A DNA stretch of 64,000 nucleotides from Diatrype stigma (lineage: Eukaryota; Ascomycota; Sordariomycetes; Xylariales; Diatrypaceae), in assembly GCA_022225965.2 (NCBI GenBank), contig JAKJXP020000077.1, positions 1 through 64,000 on the forward strand, in the 5' to 3' direction. Both the position numbers and the translations under genes were made by a program. Within the stretch, counting starts at the first letter, position 1. Each line of letters begins with the position of its first letter. Below the pieces are notes generated by a model. That model did no database searches and was not told where the DNA came from. It saw nothing but the letters and a program-made list of their open reading frames with translations. Shown here in pieces: positions 45,290-57,316 of the stretch.

Positions 45290-45298
45290 AATGATTTG
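45290..45298. repeat. Target site duplication, right copy
   Basis: Exact repeat of AATGATTTG at the right border of the MITE. Confidence 0.9.
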
Positions 45299-47288
45299 AG
45301 ATTATTGTTGGCGCCGAGTTGCCGGCCTGGACCCAAACACACCATGTCGCAGATGCGGGAATGTGTGCTGCCAGTCTTCACCTGTCGCGTTTCAACGCCG
45401 CGCCTCTCTAGCCCAGCACCTATTGCCCAGAACCTATCGCCTGTAAATTCTGCCATCGTGCTACTATGTATGTGTGCGGGCGAAAGCTGGCCTGGGGATC
45501 CAGTCTGGGGATCCAGTTCTGCCGTGCATGTGGAACGGGCTCCTGTTTATATGTAGGTAGTTTGGTGGGAGTTTACACGCGGCCAACTTTTTTTACTTTT
45601 TTAGCAATGCAGCATCATGTGCTATGATGACATGATATCCCTTAAGAGGCTCACGAGCAGCAGCGGATGACGCCAGTAGTGAAGAGGGCGGTTGGATGGT
45701 GCATTGAAATCAGGGATTTTGCATGCTACCAGCCCGCCAAACTGCCAACCTCATGCCGTTCGTTGCTACTTGCATGTACATATGTAGGTACCCAACTTGT
45801 GTGCGTGATGCGTCTGTTCGTACTGTATGTTGGTACTTGGTTTATATAGTAATCTGAGTAATGGAGTTGGTGCACCTGCATCCAATGACCAACACAACAC
45901 TGACAATAAGCATCTTAGTATCTTACGCCCAGAATACTCCCGCCGTGAGAAACTGAGGATATTGGGATATTGGTGATTGGTTATATACCGGCGGTTATAC
46001 GTAGATGCTTTTGGCTGGAACGAGGCAATGCATCTTGTCTTGATTGGTTGTTGGCAATTATATTACCTCTTTCAGCCATTCCATGTTCTTCTTGGCCCAG
46101 ACAGCCAGAGAACTAGTAGAAGTAGTTGTTCACAGTGTGTGCGTGGGGCTTGGCATACGAGCACTGGGTCTGGTGAGAATTATGTAGGTACCTGAATTAT
46201 ACGCCAGTGACACCACCGACACCACCGACACCACCCAAACTGCCAAGACCGCCCATACGCCCATAGCCCATACAGCCACCCATCTCCCGTTCACCACCCC
46301 CTGGCAGCCCGGTTCCTTGCAATTGCACCTTCCAGGAAGGCCTGCCCCACCCGCCCCCTTCTTAGTGCATGCACAAGTGTATACATACACAGGTACACAC
46401 TTGCACAGCGTCTCTAGGCCCTTCTAGGAGGTAGTCTCTGGCTAGGTCCCTGGGCGTCCCCATGGCGTCCCAGATTTCGCCCATCTTGCCCTCCCAGACA
46501 CCCCGAACACCCACGACACACCCACCCAGGACACCCAGAAACACGACTTTCCCTTCCACAAAGCCTTTCCACAAAGGCCAAAGGCGCTTCTTGTCTGCTT
46601 GTTTAGTCTGCCCAATCCAGTCACAGTCAGACCCTTTCGTTTTCTTGCCCCGAACTCTCCGTCGTTTAACTATACAGCACCACCTCTACTACGTCTTAGT
46701 CTTCCATTCTACTTCCCCCCCTTCACCATTCGACGCCATACTGCTCGACAACCACAACAACAGGTCCCTTCTGCGAACGGGTATCCTCCATCGAGCATAT
46801 CGTCTTTCGTCTGCCGCTCGCCGTGTTCCATCTCCGGCTCGGCCTTGTCTACTTTCCACCGTCCAACCGTACCAACCTACCGATTTACGCGCGTTTCCGA
46901 ATGACCCCCTTTTCCACGACCGGCCATCCATCTTCATCTTCACGATCATTCTCCTAGGGAGGCAAGGAGATTCGGTTCACTTTGGACTCCCGTGCATTGG
47001 CAGGACTACTCTCGCTATTTTCCTCCCTGTCTAATATTCACACCACAATCGTTTGAAATCGAGAACGGGGATTTCTTTATTCCCACTTAATTGATTGTCC
47101 AGATTCTCGAGCACCACTCGAGGACCATCGCCAACGACCAAAACAAAGGTCGACAACGCGACTACTCTGGACTAACTAACCACATGCCACCGACTTTGCC
47201 CTTCACGTTACGCGCAATTTCGAATTAATTTACGAACCAAAGGATATAGGGATATTAGGATCAATACGGTCGATACGAAACGATAATC
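45299..47288. other. Intergenic and long leader of the FLC/TRP-like gene
   Basis: No protein gene is seen. A GACACCACC repeat lies at about 46207-46240. From about 46450 the sequence is pyrimidine-rich, as in fungal promoters and leaders. A 190-codon frame at 46462-47034 has no domain and is probably chance in this biased DNA. Confidence 0.55.
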
Positions 47289-49621
47289 ATGAGGTTCTCT
47301 TGGGCCAGGCCAGTCTGGCTGACATGCCTGTCAGCCGTCCTCCCGGGCGCTGCCGCCGAGCGCAAGCTTGAATCCACTTCTCTTAATGTATGCCAGGAGA
47401 ATTCTATGTTTACAGCTAGTCTGTTCAACGTCTCGTACACGCCTGAGTCGGGCAGCGTTTTCATCAACACCATTGCGACGTCCTCGCTGGAGGGCTACGT
47501 CAAGTTCGATTTCAGTATCGCCGCTTATGGCTTCGAGTTCATCCGGCAGGTGCTGGATCCCTGTGATCCGGCTGTGAGTGCAATTGCCCAGGGCAGTGGT
47601 CTGGCTGGTCTCTGCCCCATGACGGCTGGCAAGATCAGTATCGAGTTCACTACTCCCGTTCCGGACAGTGCCGCCGATATGGTTCCCAGTATCGCCTACA
47701 GCTTCCCCGATCTGGATGCTACCGTGCGCATCTACGTGAACAGGTCCGACACGGGCGAAAGCGTTGCTTGTGTCGAGGCCGATGTCTCCAACGGAAAAAC
47801 GGTCGACTTGTTGGCTGTGAAGTGGATTCTGGCCATTATCAGTGGCCTGTGCCTCTGCGCATCTGCCGTGTTGAACGGCTTGGGTCATTCCAATGCCGCT
47901 GCTCACATCGCGTCCGGAGCCCTCTCCCTCTTCGGCTTCTTCCAGGCCCAGGCTATGCTCGGTCTTACTGGCGTCCACCTCCCCCCCGTCGTTCAGTCGT
48001 GGACTCAGGACTTCCAGTGGTCGATGGGTATCATCAAGGTTCCCTTCATGCAGACAATTTTTACATGGTATCAGCGAGCTACCGGTGGCACACCGTCCAC
48101 CATATTCAATACCCTTACTACTGTTTCCGTCCAGGTTGAGAAGCGTGCCGTTCCCGAGATAGCCAAGGATATTTACCGACGCGGTGCTGCCATGGTTCCC
48201 CGAGCCGCATCGGCCCTCATGAAACGTGCGAATATCACGACGGGCGCGGGCTCTTATATCGTATACGGAATCCAGCGTGCCGCCTTCCGTGCCGGCATCG
48301 AGACGACAAACCTTTTCATGACAGGCCTGACATTCTTTTGCCTGTTCGTCATCTTTACCACCGGCGGTGTCGCTCTCTTCAAGGCCTATTGCGAGCTTGC
48401 AGTCAAGCAGAAGTGGATGAAGAGCGACACTTTCCTCGAGTTCCGCAACGGATGGCTTACCGTCTTGAAGGGCATCTTGTTCCGACTAACCCTCATTGGC
48501 TTTCCGCAGATGACCATCCTCTGCCTCTGGGAGTTTACCCAGGTTGACTCTCCTGCCGAGGTCGTCCTGGCCGTCTTCTTCTTTGTTGGTATCACGGCAA
48601 CCCTCACTTGGGCTGCCTGGAAGGTTGTTCGCATTGCTCGCCGTTCCATCGTCATGCACCGCAACCCAGCTTACATCCTCTTCTCTGACCCTCAGGCTCT
48701 GAACAAGTGGGGCTTCTTGTACATCCAGTTCAGAGCATCGGCTTACTACTTCATCATTCCCGTCCTCGGCTACATGCTGGTGAAGAGTCTGTTCATTGCG
48801 TTCGGTCAGCATAGTAGCTCGGCCACGGCTATCGGATTCCTGTTGATCGAAGCCGCTGCTCTGATCACTGCCAGTGTGATGAGGCCATGGATGGACAAGC
48901 CTACCAACTCGTTCAATATCGCCATCTATGCCGTTAACTTCATCAATGCCATTTTCCTTTTGATCTTCTCGGATATCTTCAACCAGCCACCACTGGTAAA
49001 TGGCGTTATCGGTCTTATCCTCTTCTTCTTGAATGCTATCTTCGCCACCGTCCTCCTCATCATGGTGATCGTCACTACCGTTATGGTCTTTTACCGCAAG
49101 AATCCCGATACTCGTTACCAGTTCATGGCAGATGACCGGGCGTCGTTTATGAAGTCTCAGTCGCAACTGACCGGCACTACCGAGCTCGATGCTCTCGCTG
49201 CAACCGCTCGTGGTGACAAAGGTGGATACAAGCCGGGTCTGGATCTGGATGACGATAATGAGTCCATCTCCTCTGCCTCAATGAAGCGTCGCACAACGGA
49301 TTCTAACCTGGGTTCAAGACCGGCACCTTCGTTCAACTCCGCATCGAACAACTCGTACAGCAACGGACACCAGAACGCAGCCCACTCCCCCGTAGATCCA
49401 TCCGTGCCGTTATTCCCCGCAGGAGCCCCGAACCGAGCGCCGAGTCCATACGGCGGTTCATCCGCCGCCTCCTTGCGGCAGCAGAACAATGCCAGCCCTG
49501 CCGGCTACAGGTCACAGAACAACGCCAGGTAAGCCGTTTCCTACCATTTCCCCCAGAATCTACGTTTATATACTAACGCCCCCGCAGCCCATGGCAACGC
49601 GGTGCTGGTTATGACCATTAG
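47289..49621 (+). CDS. FLC/TRP-like membrane protein
   Basis: Two exons are read: 47289-49528 and a short 49588-49621 (757 aa). The second exon adds SPWQRGAGYDH, the usual end of this family; without it the protein would stop early at the donor. A signal peptide covers about 1-23. An ML-like lumenal/extracellular domain with paired Cys (NVCQEN, DPCDP, GLCPM) spans about 24-165. About nine membrane helices follow, starting near AVKWILAIISGLCLCA. The tail is cytosolic, with Asp- and Ser-rich parts. Yeast FLC1-3 are ER flavin (FAD) carriers linked to cell-wall integrity, and Schizosaccharomyces Pkd2 is a related TRP-like channel. Which activity this protein has cannot be told from sequence. Confidence 0.9.
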
Positions 49622-51344
49622 GAATTGGCCGAATTACAGCACAGGGGAGGTTTCTTTTAAGCTGAACCTGGTTCAGCGACTTGTCCATATTTGGATCTTT
49701 CACGACAAATGGGGCTGGAGTTGGTTGATTTGATTTGCATTTGTGGAAGTCTCGCCCTAAAAGATATTTCCGGGCTTACAAGCAGAAGAAAAACTGGGAG
49801 GTTTGTTGATGCTCAGATGCCGTCGTTCCCACGCTACGATGAATCAGTCACCATGCTCCGAACAGATCGACCTCCCGGGCCGAAATTGGGTTCATGCGAA
49901 CTCCCAGCATCGAAAGGCGTCTTAAGGGGTCAATTGATTTCCGCGTGCCAGTTCCCGCCACTGTACCCATCACCGTACATTATATGTAAATAGTAAATGC
50001 AGAGAGAGGCGAGGAGAGAAGACGAAGACGAAGACGAAGGGGGCCCCGAGCGGAGGTAACAGTCAAGTCCGGGTGGGAGGGGCATTATAAAGTCATGGTC
50101 GATTGGGTCTGAATAAGTAGTCCTTTCTAGACGACCAGTCGCACCATCAAAAAAACAGCTAATCGATTCTTTGTCAAGTACGAATAACGTGTTATAATTA
50201 GTTGCCATCATGTATCAATCTCATTTTGGTCAGTCCAATCGGAAGTCATGTCGATTCTTACATCGTTAAATCCTACCTCTATAATTTTATTTGTCCACTG
50301 CCTTTTGCTTTGCCTTGCGTCGTCTCGATCCGCGTGTAACCAACTCGGCTTCCCAGGCATGCCAAGGAGGGCAGCAGGAAGAAAGTCCACCCCGGGCTTC
50401 GCTCGGCTGCTTGCTAGTTACTCTGAGACCGACCACTTTCACCTATGTGATCCTGCCATGACCGCAAGCTTGCTCTGCTAGATTGTTCAAAGTGAGGCGG
50501 CGAGATGGTTAGAATAGGTATACCTACCAAGTCCGAGCCCAACCAGATGCCAAATGAGATAGGAGGTATGAAACGAACCTCGCCCCCCAACTCCTTCATA
50601 AGACGAGAAGGCGGGAAAGATCTGTACTGTATTGGTATGTTGGTCACGGGTTAGTTTCCTGGCATGGCTGACCTCTCCTGTCCACGCTGTCTATTGCTTG
50701 CTTGCTGGCTGGCTGGCTTGTTGCGAATATCGCAACGCGCTCCGCGATTGTAAGGACTTACTCGAGGGAGGCTGTCCCCAGCTTCAATTCCTGACGACCT
50801 GTCTCGAGCCGGCAACACAATCTGCCTGGACGATAGTCGAGCTACCACATCTCCGGGAAGACGATATTGTTTTACGGATAGAGTAAAGCAATGACTTCTT
50901 TGCAAGCGCTTGTGCGCTGCCTGCCTAGTGAAGGCGGATGTAGGGGACGCTACCGCTCAACGAGGTATGTGTGTGTATGAATTCCTTCCCTCGCGAATCC
51001 CCTTTCTTATCTTCTTCTGAGGGCAAGATCTTGACCACTCGATTCCGGCTTTCCATACTAGCGGAAGAAGTGGCTGTGGGATACCATATAGAACCCACCA
51101 CCCCTCCCCTCTCACGAAGAAAATCGATTCTCTTTCTCCCGTTGACGAAATGACGCCAAAGCTCTATAGGAAACCCAAGCCAATGAGACTGGTTCTAATG
51201 CAGATGTCTGCATTATCGTCTTGACATTACTTAGGTTCAATGTCCTAGTTCACCGAGACTTTCAAGTAGTCGTTAGCTAGATGTGATTGGGTGTGTGAGA
51301 AGTTGAGGGGGAAGGGGAAGAAAAAAGACAGAAAAAAAAAGTTT
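49622..51344. other. Intergenic, no gene seen
   Basis: The FLC-like gene's 3' side. GACGAA units repeat at about 50020-50038. Several short open frames lack domains. A T-tract on the minus strand at 51332-51340 belongs to the tRNA gene at the right end. Confidence 0.6.
51332..51340 (-). terminator. Pol III T-tract terminator
   Basis: Nine A on the plus strand, T on the tRNA strand, lie just downstream of the tRNA 3' end. A second T-run follows. This is the normal stop for RNA polymerase III and supports the tRNA call. Confidence 0.75.
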
Positions 51345-51449
51345 TGGCCACGGCAGGAATCGAACCCGCCCCTCTCTCAACAGGGAAAGAAGTAGTAGAG
51401 ATATAGAGGAGATTTTTGTGAGAGTGTGCAACCATTACACCACGCGGCC
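51345..51449 (-). tRNA. Interrupted tRNA gene, isotype unclear (Gln possible)
   Basis: On the minus strand the acceptor strands GGCCGCG and CGTGGCC pair fully, counting one G-U. The D-arm is GTGT AATGGTT GCAC, the anticodon stem CTCTC with GAGAG, and the T-arm GCGGG TTCGATT CCTGC with one G-U. The total is 105 nt, so about 34 nt interrupt the anticodon loop. The loop does not fit the rule of U33 with an intron after position 37. Read from the 5' side it gives ACAAAA; read from the 3' side it gives CCCTGTT, with CTG (Gln) as a possible anticodon but C33. A strong T-tract follows. It may be a working gene with an unusual intron position or a recent pseudogene. Confidence 0.65.
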
Positions 51450-52698
51450 TTGTTAAAGGTGAAGAGAGTTATCTCGATATATAAGAGGTGCTGGCTGGAT
51501 TGCTTCCCATGGGATGGATATAGAGTTCGAGGCTCAGTCCAAGCTTTGAATCTTAATGGCGAGTAGGTTTGTCTATAGTTAATGCGCAAGCCAAATTCCG
51601 CTATGTGTTTCAGGGGCAAGTGAACACTAACAGTAAAGCATTGTCCTCGGGTGCCCTGGGTACCAGTGTAGTAGATATTGCGCCCCATTCAGGGGCTGTC
51701 GTTCAGAAACTGGCAGAGTTTTAGCAGATCGCCACCAAATATTGCACATAGGTCGAAGTAGTCGTTATGTCCAGTAGTACGTGTACTTTAAACCTCGAAA
51801 AGGCTATTGCGAGTATAGCTGGATAAAAAATGGCGGAAAGGAGATGTCGAAGCCCTAGGTACGGAGATACAAACCACCTATCAGTGACCAGCGATCGTAC
51901 GGCTGGAAAGCAGTAACACCCTGAACAGCATATTGTCTCCAGACTTCGTAGCACGAGGCTCTCGCAACCAACAAGACGTCTCGTTCCCGGACTAGGATAT
52001 TCATACGACCGAGGAACCCTGCCGATGATACCCATTGCCAGATCGATCACCCTGTGGTCGGCCATGTCCGAAGCCAGCATGTGGCCATACCTAGCACGAC
52101 ATGAACTATGCTATAGCAGCTCCAGTTATGCTTTGATCTCGGGTGCGTATATATGCACGCAATCTAAGACGGGATGGCAAGAGGGAGGGTTACACTGCGT
52201 CCTTTGCTGAACGAGATGCATACATGAGCAGGTATTCTGGAGCTGAGGCCACAGTCTTTGACGATTTGGATTCGGTCAATCACATGTTCGGACGCGAACT
52301 GCCTCCCATGTTGAATGAATGGCCCTGATCAATGTACCGGCATCTAGTCGCTGTGAGGACGATGCTACGTCGATGAGATCATGCAGGCAAGGACGAGGCA
52401 AGGAGATGGGATCGATAGAGGAGAAGAAGACGACGAATAGAGAGATACACAATATTGAAGCTATCTCGATGATCCTAATAGGTTCGGGTATTATGCACTC
52501 GCGTGCATAGATTCTGGCGAAAGCTCCAATGGATAGAGCCTGGACAACAGCTACAGCTGCGTGAGCAGCCACTGATTCTCAATAGCTACTGCGAAAGGGG
52601 TATGCCTAGGAGACCTGGTCTCAGTATCCTGCAGTAGATATAATCTGTCCCCAAAGACACCAAACAGAACAGAGTTGGAGGCTCTCTCCGCCTCTGCC

Positions 52699-52721
52699 AT
52701 ATATATATATATATATATATG
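52699..52721. repeat. TA microsatellite
   Basis: About eleven TA units in tandem, non-coding. Confidence 0.9.
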
Positions 52722-54015
52722 TATGTCGTTGACCGAGCACCCCACTTGCAGGAGATGATGGGATGTTGGTGCCTCTTCACCTGACCGACACCATTATGGC
52801 AGAAGTAGCGAGGGACGACGGTGAATGGTGACAAGGTCTGGACAGAGACGATGGAGAACGCATGATCATCACCATCATCACCATCAGCGTTATCATCACC
52901 ATGCATCCTACGATGAGCGATGTGAGTGCATACACATGTAGTATAATGCACAGCCGGGGACGTGCCAGGGTGGGCAGAGGATAGCTAAGTAATTAGCTGC
53001 ATACTACCAACTGCGGCGTACCTATCGCACCCCTCCTGCAGGTGTGGAGGATGAGCAGCATCCCTAACCTGAGCAGCTAGCTTAAGGAGTCTAAAGAGGT
53101 GGCCGGTGTGCAGTAGGAGGTAAGTATGTAAGGTCTGGATGTCGACGATGCCGTGCAACGCTGGCTCGCATGCCCATTCTGTCCCGCCCTCTGCCCATTG
53201 CCGATAGAAGCGGCGTGGAATGGATGATCACGATGATGCTCGCGCTGGTGGGCGTAATGCCTACCTCGGTGTTACGTCACAGGCCCCCCTCGTGGCACAG
53301 GGACAAGGTCCGGCTGATGGCAATCCATGGTGAGCATATACATACCTCCCTAGAGACGGGCAGCGGCCGCGGTGAGAGATGGTGGGATGTATTGTCGATT
53401 GCACAATACCTATGGACTTGTACGGGCTGGATTCCCACAGCCGAGTTTCACCAAGACTGAAGATCGCCAGGGCGTGGTGATGGTCGTCGTCGTTCCGCCA
53501 GTGATGATCGGTACCACGGTCGGCTCCCGGAAGGGTTAGCATTGGACAGACAGGTTTCTGAGAAGCGAAAGAAAGAACAAAAGGACAAAAGGGGAGGGGG
53601 ATCATCGAGATCCATGGCAATCCATTCCTCTAGTCTGCGTACGCTATCTACATTCGGTACTTTGATAGCTCGTCGTGGCATAGGGTCGGAGATCTCATAG
53701 GCAGATAGGCTCAAGACATGCTAGGGGAAGTTTGCGAGTATAGCGCAACGGAGGCAAGGGGGCTAAAGGGGATTTGGGGTCTAGTCAGTAACTACAGACT
53801 GCCAGCTTCTGCTACTTATCAAAGCTGATGTCACATCGTGCTTTTGTCGTTGCTCAAAGGATGGGCTCCCAAGTGAAAGGAAGGGTGGGAGACTGAGTCA
53901 CGTATCCACGGTGATGATGCTTAATTCACAGTCCCAGCCTATAATGAATGGGCGAAGATGATAGGTTAGTCAGGCTAGCAGCAACGGGGGAGGATGGAGG
54001 CGTGTCAGTTGTGTT

Positions 54016-54056
54016 GTAGGCTTGTAAGCTTGTAGGCTTGTAGGCTTGTAGGCGGT
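54016..54056. repeat. 10-bp tandem repeat CTTGTAGG-type
   Basis: Units of GCTTGTAGGC type follow one another about four times (first unit GCTTGTAAGC). Confidence 0.8.
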
Positions 54057-54437
54057 CTGGTGTCTTGTGGTGTTGCATGAATTGAGTAAACACCAGGGAC
54101 AAAGAAAGAAAACAATGCCCGGCAGTGGTATCTACTGCGTACAGCAGGCAATTACATACAACGAATACTACCTTGTACATACCAACTCACTTCACAGCGT
54201 AGACTGACCTCATTGTGTATACATACTACGTACCACCTACATACCTACATACCTACATACCTACCTGCAACCTGGAATTTATACACCACACTTGCAACCT
54301 TGAACTCGCAAGTTGGAACTCTTCAACACGAGACACCCGACCAACACTCCTGACGCTCTTGACACTCTATACATACCCACCAACACCGCCCACTATAAAC
54401 CCGCTCACTTATTGTAGCCGATTCAAGTCCCGATCCA

Positions 54438-54500
54438 GAAGCCCCAGAAGCCCCAGAAGCCCCAGAAGCCCCAGAAGCCCCAGAAGCCCCAGAAGCCCCA
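54438..54500. repeat. 9-bp minisatellite AGAAGCCCC, about 7 copies
   Basis: Exact tandem copies of AGAAGCCCC lie about 0.9 kb upstream of the Igo1 start. The unit length is a multiple of three, so any frame through it reads a three-residue repeat such as Ser-Pro-Arg. I see no real protein around it. Confidence 0.9.
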
Positions 54501-55373
54501 GGGACAGGACCCATTCATCTCTCGTCTCTCGTCTCTCCCGAGGTCGTCTCTCGAGAAAGAAGCAACTTGGGCAACGCAATCAATCAGTCCGGCAATCCAT
54601 CACCTCTCTCTCGTAAGGTACAAATTGCGAAAGGTCACCAGACGCCAAACCACTCCAACTGCGGACTACTCCTGCAAGTTGATTGCGAAGGCACGAGCCT
54701 GCTGTAATTCTATTGGCTTGCCACTGCCTGCTTCCCTGCCTAGAGCCCTCCGCGGTACCTTCCGGCCTACCAGCTGCCAGCTAATACTGCCCAAAGACCA
54801 AAAGAAGAGCAGAGGTCCACGCCCAGACACCCTGCGTGCATATAGTTGACGGTCTACTGCCAGACTGCATACATACCTACATATAGTTACATACATACAT
54901 ACCTACCCACCTGCCACCCTACCTGCCTCTATACTCTGAACGCTCACTTCCAGATAGAGCGTGGGCAGTCAGTGGTGCGAATAGCGAATAGCGAATAGCG
55001 AATAACGAGACTACTTGTATTGTACCCTTTTTTTGTCCTGGCCATACAAAACAAGCCATTGCCTGACTGTGAGTGACTTCCAAGACCTCCTTCCCACCTG
55101 GCAATGCTGGCACCGACCAATCCCTCCGACTTCCAGCCCATTGCCATCTGATTCCCCACGTCGAAATCGGCCAGCCCAAAGTTCCCTCCCCTCCATTCCC
55201 AAAATTCAGCTAAGCGGATCAGAGAACAAAAACATCGAACGTCCCCTTATCAGTTCCGCCCAAAACCACCAAGCTGTGCAACCTCACGATCTCGAGCTGG
55301 AGACTACCTCAGAAAACTTACAACCGACCAACCTCCCCAGTCGCCTCGAGCGCACGTCTATCTACCCTCCAAA

Positions 55374-56210
55374 ATGAATCCTCATCAGAAGAACAAGGTC
55401 GATATCAAGGTTCGTAACCCGATTCCGCCCTCCCATTGCCCCCACATCCCCGTTGTATGTGCCTCCAGCTTGGGCACCTACAAGTGAGTCGGCCTCGCAA
55501 AACAGAGAACCACCCAGCACGGCAAACGGGCAAAGCCATAAAGTCATAAGGACAAGCTCTCGTTTGATGTTGCAGCTTGATGCCCCCAAGTCTACATTCA
55601 GTTCTTTGGCTCTGTTTCATATCAAGATTCTCGCACGATTATACATACGGAGTACAGCAACGGAATTGCATGGCTGACATTTGTTGGGGTTTCTTCTTGG
55701 CCCCCCTCTTTGACATAACAGTCCCTTACGCCCGACGAGCAACGCCTCTTCCGTCTCTACGGCAAGCTGCCCTCCAAGTCGGACCACTTCGCCAAGCACC
55801 TGAAGGAGCGCAAGTATTTCGACAGCGGCGACTATGCCATGAGCAAGGCCGGCAAGGGCGACAGCGTCGACACGGGCGCCGTGGGTAGCCAGCACCCCGT
55901 GCCCGAGAACATCCCCCACCTGTCCTCGCCCAACGGCAACGGCCAGCAGCAGCACCACCCCAGCCTGCCCACGGGCCACAGTCAGGGCAGTAACGGCAGT
56001 AACGGCAACGGCAACAATGGCAACAATGGTGGTAACTCGGCCTCCGGCAGCCCCGTTAAGGAGGCTAGCTTCCTGCACCGAGAGACGAGCGCCACTGAAG
56101 AAGACAACCAGAACAGCAATGCAGAGAACAACGATAACGATTCAGCAGTACCAGCAGCAGCAGCGGGTACGGCCGATGCTCAAGCTCAGGCTATTCCCAT
56201 CCGCAGATGA
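55374..56210 (+). CDS. igo1: Endosulfine/Igo1-type PP2A inhibitor
   Basis: Two exons are read: 55374-55409 (12 codons) and 55722-56210 (174 aa in all). The 312-nt intron has donor GTTCGT and acceptor ATAACAG and is phase 0. The splice gives MNPHQKNKVDIK-SLTPDE, then LFRLYGKLPSK and the family's core FDSGDYAMSKAGK (from residue 45). Ser47 in FDSGDY is the site that Greatwall/Rim15 kinase phosphorylates in the family; the phosphorylated protein then inhibits PP2A-B55. In yeast Igo1/Igo2 act in entry to quiescence and mRNA protection. The C-terminal half is Asn/Gly/Gln-rich and disordered, longer than in animals. The intron is long for this genome, so an extra leader or alternative exon inside it cannot be excluded. 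Confidence 0.92.
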
Positions 56211-57316
56211 TATCCGTTCCCCTCTCGTTGGTCTGTGCTGGCGCCCAGAGATACGCCACACTATGTATACTTGCATCATCGGCCCACCAGCGTTCTTTGC
56301 TGAACAAGCTTGTGGGGATGTCTAGCGAGAGAGATAAAGGGGAGTTTTGGGCGGGGTAGTCAACCCATTGCTCAAGGTAAACCGGCATTTGGCTGTCACA
56401 TCTGTCCTCGCAGCTAGCTAGCTGCTCGGTTCTCTGCTGCTCAGGGGGCCAAAAAGTCGTTTCTGATATCTTGCCTCGAGAGTTGTCCTATCTATCTAGG
56501 TGTGCATTTGTTTTATCACGACGGCGAGTCGAAAAAAAGCAGGTCGGCCTGACTACATAGGTAGCCTAGTAGGACGGGGTTGATGATACGATACGAGCAA
56601 CCTACCGGTGGTGTAGGTAGGTGACGTGGAAGGGGATTGGAGGTCCTACGGCAGGACGCGAGAGAACGACGAAGAGGAAAAATGATATGTTTTTACGATG
56701 GTCACGAGGAAGGTTCCGTTTTCACCTTTTTATTCTGATTTTAACCTCGTTTTTTACAATGCTCTCTTTCTTGCGTGCGTGCGGGCGTTCTTCGGGCGGT
56801 GTTCACACAAAGGGTCACGGAAAGAAATGTATTCGCTATGTTTGCTATTGATGCCAACACGCAAATTAAAGAAAAATAAAAAGGGGCCAATGGATCTTAT
56901 CGTTGTCTCGTCTCTATACCTATGCCTTACTGCTATGCTTCTGTGAAGCAAGTTTGAAACCCGTGATAGATACGAGGCTTAGTTTCGTAGGGTATAAGTC
57001 ACTGGCCAATTTTGGAAAATAAAAGAAGTAAAAACAGCTAGGCCGCCGTTGGATGTTTTCTATTCTTCATGTCATGTCGTGTCATCTCATCTCACATCAA
57101 CGTGTTTCTTTTTTTCATCGTGACCCGCCCTTTCCTATTTTTTGTCTATACCATTTTGTGATCATGTCTGCATGTAAACCGTAGCAACCCCCGGACCAAC
57201 TCGCCCACCCATCCATCCCACCAGCTGCCTACAGAGGCAAACCATCCCGTAACCATGCCCATGCGTTCCTTCACCGTATATATAGCAGGTGGGCTGGAAC
57301 GACCGTGTCTGCCTTC
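56211..57316. other. Convergent intergenic region, no gene seen
   Basis: This lies between the 3' ends of the Igo1 gene (+) and the MYG1 gene (-). It includes T-rich and A-rich 3' UTR-like runs near 56690-56880 and 57050-57150. No gene is seen. Confidence 0.65.

Larger units (their letters stand above)
51450..55373. other. Long intergenic stretch, repeats only
   Basis: There is no gene with a recognisable product. It holds a TA run (52699-52721), an ATCACC repeat (about 52864-52900), a CTTGTAGG repeat (about 54016-54056) and a 9-bp minisatellite (54438-54500). The right end is pyrimidine-rich and includes the leader and promoter of the Igo1 gene. Confidence 0.55.

Noticed and set aside
46462..47034. 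190-codon frame ahead of the FLC/TRP-like gene
   Set aside because: It lies in pyrimidine-rich leader DNA and reads as Pro/Ser/Thr-rich low complexity; best explained as promoter and 5' leader.
54215..54616. 133-codon frame reading Ser-Pro-Arg repeats
   Set aside because: The repeats come from the 9-bp minisatellite; the rest shows no protein signature.
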